This document shows, in pieces, positions 11,062 to 22,052 of a DNA stretch of 64,000 nucleotides. Origin of the DNA: Paramarasmius palmivorus (Eukaryota > Basidiomycota > Agaricomycetes > Agaricales > Marasmiaceae); the NCBI GenBank assembly GCA_037176845.1, contig JAYKXP010000176.1:23789-87788 (forward strand). The letters run 5' to 3'. The notes below the pieces were generated by a model. The model searched no databases. It worked only from the letters and a program-made list of their open reading frames with translations, and was not told the origin of the DNA. The translations under genes and the position numbers were made by a program. How positions within the stretch are numbered: the first letter of the stretch is position 1; every line of letters starts with the position of its first letter.

Positions 11062-12884
11062 CTACAGTACGGCGCGAAGTTCTTCTAATGTAGAGTACAA
11101 GGACATGCGATTCATGTGGGCGGTGTCTTTCTTTAACATAGCATCCCGATAGCTCTTCTCATCATCCTCCTTCAACTGCTTCTCGGTACGAAATCCATTC
11201 TCTCTCCAGCGAAAGATCGCCCCTGCTGTGTACTGCGTAAAGGACACGCGTTGACTACCTGGAAAGTTTGTGAGAGCTCCATTTCACGCAAAGAACGTCG
11301 GATTCTTACCTTGGGCCACCGGTAGGTTGGAGTGAGTGATGGCAGCAGAAGGTATTGCTATGGTAGCACCATGTGGGAAATCCACGACTAACTTCAGCTC
11401 CCATAGCACCAACTGACCACCCACACGGTGGTCAAATTGGCCTAAAGCAGTAACAAAACACCATCCATAAGCCCAATTGAAATGATCCCGGTGCTTGAAC
11501 GTCCAAACATCGCCCCCGAAGTTGAACGTGGCCGCTGAAAACACACCCGGAAAGTTGCGACGCAAGGAAGGCTTCTCGCGATACATGTCGTCGATGACCA
11601 CCTGGTATTCACCATGAAGGCGTGGAGCCCAGAGAGAGAAAGCCGCTGGCAAAACCTTTAGCACGCAGGAGCTTTCGGAACGCTTAACTTACCATTGTGG
11701 TACGCCGCCAGCCTCCTGACACCTGGATGAGCAACTAACCTAGCATGAGGTGAGTAACCTTTGTGAGATGTACTGTTAACCTCTTACCTATCAAGTACGG
11801 GGCTCATCTCCTTGTTATCCAAGGAAATGGGAGATGCAGACCCCATTCCCATGGCTACACCGACATTATAGGCGCGAAACATCCCGCGGCGGTGTGCTCC
11901 TTCACTGGGAGACACATGGTTATTACCTTCCTCCGTGATGGCTTGAAACACGGCGTCCATAGCGGACACATAGTCGTCGGACCGTGGCCTCCCACACAGA
12001 ACGCTGATAACGCGCCCTTCACGGTCTACAATCGGGCAAGGGGTACTAAACAAATGATTCAGTTTTTCGTCGTGGGGGCAAGGAAGAAGACTCACATCCC
12101 GTCCCACCGGATATGTCGAAACCCCAGGTCATCCAACTCAGACAGGGTGTAAGATTTTGTGGCATCCAAAAGCATCTTCTTAGAGCCTGGTTTCCCGGTG
12201 TGTGCTCCTTTGGCGGCTTCCAAATCGGACGTTGAAAAAGCCACGGAAATGGGATGTGCTTGTTTCACGACGTGTTGTTGCGCATGTAAAGAAGGCTCAG
12301 CACCCCACAAGGAATAAGACTGAGCCTTCTGACGTTTGCGTTTTGCACGGCGACGTGCGTTGGATGCCTTCTGGCCCACATTCTTCATCGCCGGAGGAGC
12401 ACTCGTAGACGCGGTGTGCAACTTAGACGGTGGGGATGAGACAGGCGCTGTTGCGACCAACGGTGGAGTCGGCGTCTTGGTTTTCGACCTCTTGGCTTGC
12501 TTGTAGCGTGGGCTCGGATCGTAATCACCGTCGCTGCTGCGGTCTCCATCATCGGAGTTGCCTGCGAGCGAGAACTCGCCTTCCTCTTCGCTAGTATCAC
12601 CGTTAGCAACGACGTTCCTAGTACTCCACAATGGCAGCACGTACCTCATGTCGCTCAAGATATCACCACCAAAAAGATCCTCCAAGCTTGGGGGATTGGG
12701 ACCAAGATCCTGCTCCAGAGTTAAATCGGGTTCTTGCCGCTCCGCATCTTGCACGAGAGAAGGAAAGTTGACAGAGGCGAGGGTCGGTATAAGGACGTAA
12801 GGCTGGAGCCTCGTCCTAGGCTTCTTGTAGCGATAAGTCAGCAGGTAACGAACGCAGGTGGATGTGCTCTCTTACCGAAACCAT
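11062..12884 (-). CDS. TET/JBP-like 2-oxoglutarate/Fe(II) dioxygenase
   Basis: Predicted oxidase of methylated bases in DNA, of the basidiomycete TET/JBP family that travels with KDZ transposons. About 530 residues in six exons: a three-codon first exon (12876-12884) and introns near 12100, 11780, 11690 and 11305. The first 220 residues are acidic then basic and low complexity (linker or nuclear targeting). A conserved block follows: CPIVDREGRVISVLCGRPRS and HRRGMFRAYNVGVAMG. The double-stranded beta-helix core has FNFGGD, the iron-binding HRD (about H405/D407) in FKHRDHFNWAYGWC, TALGQFD, GGQLVLWELKLVVDFPHG and the distal His in ITHSN (about H458). The 2-oxoglutarate-binding Arg follows in SQRVSFTQYTAG (about R469). 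All expected catalytic residues are present, so an active enzyme is predicted. The start at 12884 is chosen because the short first exon splices in frame; an ATG at 12754 is the alternative. Confidence 0.9.
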
Positions 12885-12972
12885 GGTACGGTAGTCTTGT
12901 GGTAATGACAAGCTAAAAGCGGAAAAAAAGGATCAGGACCGGTCTGGGGTGCAGAACGTAAGAAAGAAGGGC

Positions 12973-13230
12973 AGTTCCGGGGGATTGAAACGGCTCCCGG
13001 GGTTGGAAGCGCTAGCCCGTAAGCCTTGACCTCGACACCTGGCTCCTGGGGTTAGAAGCGTGAGTCCCGCTCCAGGGGGTTGAAGCGGGATAGGTGCGAT
13101 TTCAAAGGTTCAAAACGTTGGTACCAAGGAAAGTGCTTACCTCTATGTGGGATTAGAACCCTTGTGGTCCTCTAAATACTCCAACCCTCTCCCCATTCCC
13201 GATTATCCGCTGCCCGGGTTGCAAGCGCAT
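12973..13230. repeat. Dispersed GGGTT-GAAGCG motif array
   Basis: Five variants of a GGGGTTnGAAGCG motif: near 12977 (gggggattgaaacgg), 12999 (cggggttggaagcg), 13056 (tggggttagaagcg), 13077 (gggggttgaagcgg) and 13207 (ccgggttgcaagcg). All are in the same orientation, in the spacer between the divergent TET/JBP (minus) and RNase H1-N (plus) genes. Such spacing is compatible with a protein-binding array; function unknown. Confidence 0.45.
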
Positions 13231-13666
13231 GAAACGCCCGCTGTCGCTCTCGACTTGCGATCACGATTGGAAACTCATACTCTTGGAGAATGTTGAAATT
13301 CTAGAGATGGCGTATATCGGAGTGGCGAGTACGTATGGCAGAGGGTATAATTGTGGAAGGTAGTGTTGTAGAAAGTGGTGAATGTTCTGGACGGCAGCAG
13401 AGGAAACGTCGTGGTTGCGCCCAATGTTGAGAAAGGGAAAGGTTGAGAAGGGTGTTACATGTCACGGGTTACCTGTCACCTGTCATGTGCCATTTTTTTG
13501 ACGCTTTCATTGAAACCCTTCTTATCAGCGATCAGTGATCTTCCGCAATTCAATACATGGCAGCTGTCGGCCTCAGAGAAGCTCTCAACCGTGACCACGT
13601 TCTTTTTATCTTTGACGTCCTTTAACTGACATAAATCGTATAGGCGTTCATTGGCATCATGGGCGA

Positions 13667-14588
13667 ATGAATTACTTCCTAGTAGAAGCAGAGGCTCACT
13701 TGAGGGAGTCGCAGCGGGCTGCGGCATTGGTTGAAGAGTTGTACGGTAAGAAATAAATAGTCAGATCTGCATTACCGATCTAACTAGCATCTGACAGCCG
13801 AGCAACCAAGGGATGCTGTTACCGTTTCTGACGACGACGACGACGACAGCATGTACGACGATCCTGAAACAGACGAGTTGATCAGACAGGTGCGATCACC
13901 CACGGCAACTCCGTCTCGAGGAACAACATCATCCTCTCGCTCCCAGAGGTCTGCCACTCCTCAACCTTCCAGTAGCCAAACGCGAACCCAACGAGTTCGG
14001 GAGTCCACACCCACTAGCACCCCGACAGCCCCTAGGTCTTCCTTTCCTCCTCGCTTGGCACCGTCAACTCCTCAGACCCCTCGTACTCCCCAGAAGAAAT
14101 CGAAGAATAAGCCTGCTGGGGGTTATGTCATACTGTTTGGCAAAAATGGAGTTAGCGGTGTCTTTCAGGATTGGTGAGTACTGGAACCTCGTGTCTAACT
14201 GAATCATTGCTCATCATTAACTTCTACAGGGCGCTTGGGGCTGGACCGGTTTACACTGGTGCAAAAGGCGCTATAGTTCAAGGTTACGCGACCTTCGATG
14301 CCGCAAGAAAAGCTTGGTCTGCCGTAGAAAGTTCTGGGCTGATCGCCTATCTCTCTCATCCTACTCATAAGGAGGATTGGTTTGTGGTATTGGCTGGAGC
14401 TGAGCCTGGTGTATGTCAGAGGTACGTTATATCCATTTTTCGTAGGCGAGACACCGATCCCTATTCATAGAGAAGGTCTCATGGGCCGGATAGGCATGGA
14501 ATATCTCGAACACATCAAGGTAGAGGATATCCTAGTCTCGTCTTCTCAGAAGGAAGCTTTGGCAATGTTCCGACGTGGTCGTGCTTAA
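13667..14588 (+). CDS. RNase H1 N-terminal-like domain protein 1 (possible frameshift)
   Basis: The start MNYFLVEAEAHLRE splices at 13733 into a stretch with six Asp, then a Ser/Thr/Pro-rich linker of about 75 residues. The folded part is GGYVILFGKNGVSGVFQDW, intron (14174-14229), then a Gly-rich stretch and TFDAARKAWSAVE. This is the layout of the RNase H1 N-terminal (hybrid-binding, caulimovirus-viroplasmin-like) domain, which binds RNA:DNA duplexes in RNase H1. No RNase H catalytic domain follows. A second half-domain begins WFVVLAGAEPGV and stops at 14470 in that frame, while the next frame stays open to 14588 with sensible sequence (PFFVGETPIPIHREG), so a small indel near 14408 is likely. 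Related in domain to the gene at 16378-17212. Confidence 0.6.
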
Positions 14589-15178
14589 ATAGTTATCTAG
14601 TGTCCAGAATGTACAACCTAACATACCCTACAATATCTATCTGCTGCGGAGTTCTTTTTCCTATTTGGTACCTATCTCAGCATTGTCTGTGGACTTCTAA
14701 GGACTCTGTTCTTGAAGAAAAATGTGTTTTGAAACGAGTATCTATCTATATCTATGGGAATCTATTTCTCGTGTATTCTTTGGTATTCAACTAGACACTT
14801 GGGCTATATAATAAAATAGATACTGAGACATGTATTAAACAGTTTAGAGTAAAACGATGTTTGTTGAAAAGGTGAGAACAACCACTTTTGGTAGAAACGA
14901 TAGTCTATATTTTTGCTTAAGAACTAGACCTCGTATCGACTAGTTGGGTATGTTCTTACCATTTCCCCCCTAGATTAAGATTGTTATGCCCTTTGGTACC
15001 TTTCTTAAGCATTTTATTCTATTCCAAGATCATTCAAGCTCACAGGATAAGGCCTTAAGGTGTCAGCGTAGTATCTTCTACCTACATCGGCGCCAAAACA
15101 GACGCTGTATCGGCGTCAAAACAGACGCTGTGACTCGGAGTCGACTTGCCCCTTTTATCTTATTTATCAACCACTACT
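14589..15178. other. Intergenic, AT-rich
   Basis: No gene is seen. A 22-23 bp unit centred on aaaacagacgctgt is tandemly duplicated at about 15089-15135, just upstream of the next start codon. Much of the rest is A/T-rich with repeated tctatct. Confidence 0.5.
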
Positions 15179-16027
15179 ATGCCGCGCACGAAAATCTATT
15201 GCAGTCGTCGTGCAAAGAAGGAGGCCGAAAGGGCTAAATCAGCTCGACATTATGAGAAGTACGTGCGTTACAGGTTTTCCTTGATCCTCTCTGACAGCGG
15301 GGAATAGGAATCGCGATGCCATCCTCGCCAGAAAGCGAGAGCTCCGCAAGGCACAAAAAGAACGACAACGACTCTCAGAGTGAGTAAGAGAGCGTCCAAC
15401 ACTACGCTCGCTAATCGCTCATATATCCGGTAGACAAACTGTTCGTATTGCGAAGAGAGAAGAACGGCAGGCTACTGAAGAGAAGCAACATACCAAGGAA
15501 GTGAAGCAGGCAGCGTGGGCTTCTGGATACGAGTGAGTGGTAATGGTTTTGGACTCATTTAGTTGCTCATGGTCTATTTTTTGGTCAGGGATGCGGTAGG
15601 CAAACTCAGACGTCTCGAACACGGCTTGAACAAGGAAACTGGGTCCTGTGTATCCAGACATCTCGATAACATCTGCACCGCCGTCCTTGCCTGGTATCAA
15701 TCGTCTCGTACATCGGATTCCCCCCTCGACTATCATCAACTAGTGTTTACTGCTATGCAGGGCGGCATCGACAGAGTATCCTCTGATATCCTGCGTCAGT
15801 TTGGGAGTGGTTTTCAAAAGGAGTGGCAGAGAAGTCAAACGCTGTCACGGCGTGTTACTCGTATATTGTGTTGCTTGGATGGGATGTCTATGGGTGTCAT
15901 GGGAGAGGATTTGGACGAACTATATCAGGCAAGGAGACTCAGGCATCAGCGACAACCGTGGAGAAATTGGGTAGATGGAAAAGGTCTGGACAAGGAGGTT
16001 ACCGAGGAAGACATGAACATGTATTAG
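15179..16027 (+). CDS. Basic, coiled N-terminus orphan protein of the KDZ neighbourhood
   Basis: Four exons spliced in frame (introns near 15268-15306, 15380-15433 and 15533-15588), about 230 residues. The first 90 residues are strongly basic and helical (RRAKKEAERAKSARHYEKNR, ILARKRELRKAQKE), like a nucleic-acid-binding coiled coil. The rest is a mixed helical domain (LRRLEHGLNKETGS, LDNICTAVLAWY, GIDRVSSDILRQFG) with an acidic end. Short proteins with a YEKNR..IL.RKRE core are frequent near KDZ-type elements in mushroom genomes as I recall; no function is known. Its position between two RNase H1-N-type genes supports membership of the same cluster. Confidence 0.6.
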
Positions 16028-16377
16028 ATTGTACTCTTACTGGGGAGTTTCTTTAGGATACCCTAGACCGAACACTGCTGTATCCCTAGCGTGTACAGGC
16101 TGTTTCTTTGACTATGAGTTGGAACAATCTAGACTATGCTGGAGTTTACGCGATACACTGCCTCCAGAAATCTGATGTTTCTGATATTTCTGATGGGGAC
16201 CGGGTATTTTGTGGACTGTAACACATGGCTCCTTTGACTCGAAGTGTCGGTGTACACCAAAGGTCGGTCTTGTAAGAACGCTCGTTATTGGTATTGAGGA
16301 CGATACAATTCAATACAGGGTAGCCATACAGACAGAAAAACACTGACGCCGCAGTCTACGTTGGCTAAGGTATGTTT

Positions 16378-17212
16378 TTACATGGAGTGGTTGTCTTCCT
16401 CGGACCCTTCAGCGCCTCTTACGGGATCATCCATGCCGCCATCTTGGCCCGATTCTTCACCGTCCGATTCTTCTTCGCTGTCCAAGTCAATGCTCATGGG
16501 TTCCGGAGGTTGAATGACCCGCACTTGACGTCCAGGGAGCCGGCCGTTGTAGGCTTCCGTGTAAGCATGGTGAGCTTGGTGCCAACTGGGGTACAGGTGG
16601 TAACAGTTGTGAGGAACCCCAAGGACCTGTTGTTGAGCCTCGGTGTGCCTACCAATATTTCTCTTAGAAGCTAGCGCGCCGTAGAGGTAGGGTGAACTCA
16701 CCAATCGTAGAAGATGCCTACTTGCAGTCCTCGGAACACCACGTAGAACTTCGTGTGAAGCTCCGTGCCTGGTCGCGGTGTCAAAGTGTCTGGGTGTGGT
16801 GCGCCAGACGGTGCCGCGTTATTGGCGTTGTCGATGGCGGCGGTGGTGGGCAAATTGAGGGGAATAACCGTGCCGACGTTTTGCGTCGTTCCTGGAACCA
16901 GGCTCTCCACCGTGGTCGTGATGGTGGTGGTGATACGCCAGCCTGATGCCAAAAATCAGTAGGCGAGCCAGTTAGGTCTGCCGAGAAACGCACCGGGAAG
17001 GTTGAGAACGATTTCGCGCGTCAATGAACCTGAAAAAGATTAGATACGTCCAAAATAGACGTTGAAAATGTACCTGGTGCGACCGGGGCTGTCTGGGTTG
17101 CTGAGGTAGCACAAGAGTTCATGAGCGTCAGGTTGGGGCGTTGAATTCAAGAGCACATACTTTGGGTAGCTGCAGCAGGAGATGATGTGGTGGTGGGGTT
17201 TTGAGAGCTCAT
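16378..17212 (-). CDS. RNase H1 N-terminal-like domain protein 2
   Basis: Starts MSSQNPTTTSSPAAATQ and needs five exons; very short internal exons at about 17070-17096 and 16995-17030 keep the frame. A Thr/Ala/Pro-rich linker leads to the folded domain: KFYVVFRGLQVGIFYDW, intron of about 53 bp, then HTEAQQQVLGVPHNCYHLYP and a helix AHHAYTEAYNG. This is a textbook RNase H1 N-terminal/viroplasmin-type domain: Tyr-Val-Val strand, GI/F..W motif and the final A..AY helix. The C-terminus is acidic (DLDSEEESDGEESGQDGG). No catalytic RNase H domain is present, so a binding rather than cleaving role on RNA:DNA hybrids is inferred. Second of two such genes flanking the orphan at 15179-16027. Confidence 0.75.
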
Positions 17213-17551
17213 ATTGTGAAAGTAAGAAAGGAAAAGAGTTTGGGGCTTTCTTGAAGTTCCAGATGTTTAAGATGCGTGTGGATCGCTGCCGATCTTGAGC
17301 CTGAACCGGTGAAATCGGAAGATAGAAGTTCAAAGAACTGTTCTAGAGAAGGGTGCCTTGGCGAACGGTACCGTTGTTCAGAGAAAAGGGTGCTGGGGTT
17401 GGAAATTGAGGATAGGTGCGCAGTCAAACGCGTTCGCAAAGTCGGATAACAGGGCGTTTCGGCCGACTGTTGTGGTCTACGCATGCCCAATTAAGGGAAA
17501 CGGCCGATTTGGACGCGCTGTAAGGTGGTGCAATCATGCTGTGGAAGAACA

Positions 17552-17620
17552 AGCGACGGGTTAAACGGTAAGAACGCGGATAAAGGTAAGGACACTAAAA
17601 GGGTCCTCACCTTCCCCTTG
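17552..17620 (+). repeat. Duplicated upstream segment (copy 1)
   Basis: The run gacgggttaaacggtaagaa, then a..aaaggtaagga and aaaaggg.cctcac, recurs at 18487-18546 ahead of the full-length paralogue. The two HMG-family genes therefore share a duplicated promoter/5' region. Confidence 0.6.
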
Positions 17621-17705
17621 GCCTTTGCACAACGACCCTAATCCTTGGAAAGGTGAAGCGTTGAAACCCTTGTTCGCCCATTTCTTGCTTATCTGTTGTC
17701 TAGCC

Positions 17706-18120
17706 ATGTCAAACCGTGATAATTCCAAAGGGGTAGAGAAAACCTTTGTGCAGGGCAAAGTCCACGATTATTTGGAATCGTGTGGTGCGGGTACACGCGC
17801 CGAGTATAGCAACGAGGTGGTGGAACGTTTCTACGCGAACTTTCGCGTCTCAGGTTCCTCTGCGGCGGAACAGGAGGCTCTGGACCGCTCAGAGATAATC
17901 CTGGATAAGCCTCCAGAACGCGAGGGACTGAGTCAGCAGGAATACGACCAACAGCTTGCCGAGTATTGCCGTCGTCAGGAAGCCCAAAAGGCTAGGATCG
18001 AGGTAAGCTTTCTGGCCCTTAGATTAGCAGAGACACGCGCTCACCTGGGATGTTCAGCAAATCAGGCGCTGGTTTCGCTATCGATACGGGCAGGAATGTG
18101 AGCGTCGAATGGGGGATTGA
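17706..18120 (+). CDS. Truncated paralogue of the divergent-HMG family protein
   Basis: Two exons (17706-18003 and about 18059-18120), about 120 residues, ending in a clean stop. The N-terminal region (MSNRDNSKGVEKTFVQGK) and the end of the second exon (QIRRWFRYRYG) line up with the first 110 residues and the QIQRWFSYRYN motif of the downstream gene at 18691-21653. Everything after that motif, including the HMG-like and C-terminal domains, is missing. The upstream sequence is duplicated too. It may be a decaying duplicate or a small regulator made of the N-terminal domain only; the sequence cannot decide. Confidence 0.6.
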
Positions 18121-18486
18121 GGGCAAAGCATAAAGTGGTCTTGAGGCGATAGGCCCCGAATACGCGTATATCCTGTAAAAAGACTGCATGAGGACAAGCT
18201 TGAATAGCACAAAGTCAGATCCAACCTTGGTACGGTCCCTTCAAGTTCTGGCGAGTCAACTGCGCAAAATCAGCTGCTCTTGGCACCGGAAATCGGAAGG
18301 CCGATGCCTGATAGTCGCAAGGTCGGTCTTGCAGCTGTATGGTGTCCTTTGAAATAGCAAAGGTGGTGTCGGCGTTGTATCATCCATCAGTAGAGCTGTT
18401 GCAATGTTGCCGAGGTGTATTGTTCTGAGCCAATCATGTCACTCAAATCGGCGATTGGCAGTCCTGAAAATAGGGTGCGTCGGTAA

Positions 18487-18546
18487 GTGACGGGTTAAAA
18501 GGTAAGAACAAGGTGAGAAAAGGTGAGAACACAAAAAGGGACTCAC
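18487..18546 (+). repeat. Duplicated upstream segment (copy 2)
   Basis: gacgggttaaaaggtaagaa, then aaggtgagaa and aaaagggactcac: partner of 17552-17620. It lies about 150 bp before the full-length gene. Confidence 0.6.
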
Positions 18547-18690
18547 TTATGAGAAATAACCATCCTTGCCCCCCCGCAAACGATATCCTTCTCCTCATTG
18601 ACAGTTCCAATACCAAAAGTACGTCGGATTGTCCCCCCAATCATGCCTTCTCAAGCCCTGATCTGCCTCTTAACAGCCTCTGCCATTGCT

Positions 18691-21653
18691 ATGCCCAACC
18701 CAGGATCCTTCAAAGGCGTTCAGCTGGCGTTTCTCGAAAGGGAACGTGCAGGCTATGACAATGCTCACAAGGACGGTGTTGGCCCTGAACACGTCGCAGA
18801 CATCATTCGTCGGTTCTTGTTGCGCTTCCCAGTCACGAAGCCGCAGGATTATCAGCCTTCTGAAGAAGAACTTGCGGCAGTGGACGACAACCAGCCTTAT
18901 CCTGAGCTGGCCGAGCCTACTCAGGCTGAAGGGATGAGCGACGAGGCCTACGAAGACTTGTTGGCGGAATTCCAGCGTTTGAAGGATGCGGAGGCGATGA
19001 AAGTGAAGGTGAGAATTCAACACGATTCAACCCTGTGTCATGAGTCACTGACTTTGTTTCATTGTTACGTCACGCTTCTTCTTCTTCTCGTTTCGCACCT
19101 ACCAGCAAATCCAACGTTGGTTCAGCTATCGTTACAACAACCCAAAGCATCGGGACGACAAGGATCCAGATGCCCTCGCTGAGCTAACTGCTGCGCTCCG
19201 AGGTGTCAAGGCTAGTCCAGGTCGTCGTCGACCAGCTTGGCAGGTCTACGCGAAGATGAACGCAAAGGCTATAGAGGAGAAGCTTCAGGCAAAGATCGCG
19301 GAGATGAAGAAGGAAGCGGAAGGGGAAGGGAAAAAGGCAGAGCACAAGAAAGGTACATGATTATTGCTTTCAGATGACTTGTTCCTCTCTAATTTCTTTT
19401 CAGGAGAGAACGCCTACCTTCGTGTTCGCCAAAACCTGATCCGAACGGAATTTGGTGCACTCAAGAAGGAAGATCAAGACAAGTACTTCATTATGGCAAA
19501 GAAGGAGCACGACGAGCGAGTTCGTCAATGGGAAAAGGAACAAAAAGCCCAGGCTGCCACAGATCCTGAATCCCGACAACGGTACGTGTTTCGACCAGAC
19601 CCGTCAGATGGTTTACTCACATACAACCTTAGCTGCATTGAAAGGATTGCTGCCTTTATTGACCCCCTACTGGCTGGGATTACGGAAGCTACTGGTTGGC
19701 ACTGTACCCTGATCGCCGGAGGTCCTGAACCTGCGGATAACGGGAGATTGAACATGATCAGGTGAGCAATCTGCTGGTTCACATAGTTGGGTATTTGATC
19801 TGACCATAGTGTTCGCCGGGATCGTCAGCTGCCATTCTGGAGAGACCAAGGATCCGAAACCACTCAATTTCGGTTTCGCCAACCGGGTTGTGTATCAGAA
19901 ATGCGTTGTACCTGCTTTCGCGGCGTATTTGCAGAGGGCTTTCTGTGCGTGTCCCCATTGATTTACTTATATCTTTCGGCTGACGGTTTTTATAGCCCCA
20001 GAGGATTGCGTAGCGATGGCTCTTCAGAATCCAGGGCCGTCACTAGCTTCCCTGGTAGGGGATGAAGTCTGTCATGATAGAGTGGATGGCTCTCTGGCAG
20101 CGCCTGTGCCTGTGTCCAGCCTGCCTGCTGAGACTGCCGCGGATGTAACCGCTTCAGGGCAGACGTCCAAACGCAGCTCTGTAGCTGCCTCTTCATCCAA
20201 CCGTCCCACTCCAACCAATTCCTCTTTCACTAAAAGTTCCCATTCAACTTCTGCCTCAACTTCCGACACTCGTTCCACTCAACTCACTCATTCCAAATAT
20301 TTCAACCCCGCCCCAGCTTCCAACAAGGCCAGCGCTACTTCATCTTCCAAGAAGACGTCTGCTCCTGGCGGTGGTCGGTCTTCCGTCCCTGGTGCTTCCA
20401 AGTTCAAGCCTTCTCTCACGAACCAGCAGAAACGTCAATTGCTCGCGGGTTCTGGGTCCAAGGGTAAAAAGCCTGTTCAGGATAGGCCCCTTTCCCCTGT
20501 TTTCCCTTCCCCACCACCACCTTCTTTCACCTCATCACCACCTCCATCGCCCATTTCTTCCTCTGTTTCCATGGCTTCTTCTCCTCCTCCTTCCCCACTG
20601 CCTGCTAAAAGAATGGGGCAGTTTGACGGTGCCTCTTCCTCGGGCCGGGCGTCTTCGCCTATCGACATAGATCTCCTTTCTTCCCCAGAGCGCTCACCGC
20701 CTAAGAAGACCTACAAAGGCCACAATAGATCTTTGGCTTCATCATCATCCGCTCGTCGTTCTACCTTTGCCGGCGTTGTTCTTCCTCAGAGGAACAAATC
20801 CTCTGTGAGTCCTATGCGCCTCAAGGAGGAGCAAGATGTCGAGGAGTCTTTGAAGTCTGAGGAGGACACGCTGCCCTTATTCTTCAAGAGTGAAGACGAG
20901 GATAGCGGGTTAGGTCGCACCTCCACACCGTCCCCTCAGGCCTGCGGAGTTTCCAAACGACGCCTGAAGGATGCGGGTTGCCAACGCGGAGAACCTGCTA
21001 AAACCTCACGAGTAGAGCTAGGGTTTGACTCTCACAACTACGAGGTGGAGATTCCTAGGGCCGCTCGTACGGAAGATTACGTCGTCAAAATCATGGAGCT
21101 CGCCAGGGACGTCCGTATCAACCACAAGCTGCGTTCTGTCCTCCTCGCATTTCTCGGCCTAGAAAAGAAGAATGGCTTCTTGCCCCAATACTCCAACGAC
21201 AGGTTGTCTGCTGTCGACCGTCCTACAGAGATCGGGGACTGGATCGCTCGAGCTCGTCGCCCCACCTACCGACCCATTTTTTTCCTTGCCGACGGTTCTA
21301 TCCATCTGCCTGGCTTGGAGATATTTAGCCGCGAGTTTGTGCGCTGGTATCGATCCTTGCAGCCTCAGTGGCGTATTGATAACGAGCAATACGTTGAAGG
21401 GAAAGCTCGGCTCTCCCGGTCTGCTGAGAGAGAGATCGTTAGCCGGGATGAGTGGCCGGAGCTGTACAAGACTGGTGCCAATGGGGTCGCCAGTATTGTA
21501 GCCGCTCTTTGTTGGTGGAAGGACGCTGTACAGACTCTTCCTGAGGGGACTCCTCGTGAGCAGCAAAGGAAGGCCAAACACCTACGCGCTTACAAGGCGG
21601 CTGTGGACGACGCTGAGTATTTACTTTGGGCTATGGAGAGTCTGGAAATCTAA
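18691..21653 (+). CDS. KDZ/TET-JBP-associated divergent HMG-like protein
   Basis: Large orphan family repeatedly linked to KDZ transposons. About 880 residues in six exons (first 18691-19008; last from about 19997). Start at 18691 (AMPNPGSF) is chosen because it aligns with the start of the paralogue at 17706; an in-frame ATG at 18643 exists. Order: acidic helical N-domain; QIQRWFSYRYN at the exon 2 start; an HMG-box-like helical block (RRRPAWQVYAKMN, NAYLRVRQNL, FGALKKEDQDKYFIMAKKEH); then ERIAAFIDPLLAGITEATGW and GGPEPADNGRLNMIS with SGETKDPKPLNFG. A Ser/Pro-rich disordered stretch of some 300 residues follows, then a C-terminal helical domain with PQWRIDN, GANGVASIVAALCWW and VDDAEYLLWAME. 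HMG-like and nuclear roles are inferred from the family; all exons are open. Confidence 0.75.
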
Positions 21654-22052
21654 CCTGATAGAAACTGTAGATGTAGGGCTTGTTTTTTTTAACACGCTTG
21701 TGTTTTTTTCTTGCTTTGCATCTAGTTACCATCCCTAGCTACTTCCATTTTTGGACAATTTTCGATTCTATTTGTTTAGCATAGGTACGAAAGTGTTGAT
21801 ACCATTTTTGGCAAGTCAAATGGGATCAAAAAAATAGTATTTTAAAACATGGTCAAGATGAGGGGATATGTTCAAGGAAAAAGGGTACGTATATACGGAT
21901 CAATGGCTCAGTTGGTTGTGCGTGTGATGTGAGATCATATTATGTGACCCACCCGCAACGCGCGTTCGACTCCCTTCGGTAACGTGCATTTTGCTAGTAT
22001 ACCCGAAGTCAGGTGATCACAAGTCGCGCTGTGCCCATTGTGATATTTCCCT

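Noticed and set aside
13476..13727. 83 aa minus ORF upstream of the TET/JBP gene
   Set aside because: It overlaps exon 1 of the plus-strand RNase H1-N gene, which splices cleanly; the minus frame has no motif.
20477..20668. Minus ORF rich in Gly and Glu
   Set aside because: Shadow of the Ser/Pro-rich linker of the HMG-like gene.
21893..21990. tRNA-like sequence on plus (tggctcagttggt and gcgttcgactc)
   Set aside because: Box A and box B look right, but no acceptor or T-stem pairing can be drawn, and the region may hold the 3' coding end of the DUF6698-like gene on the other strand.
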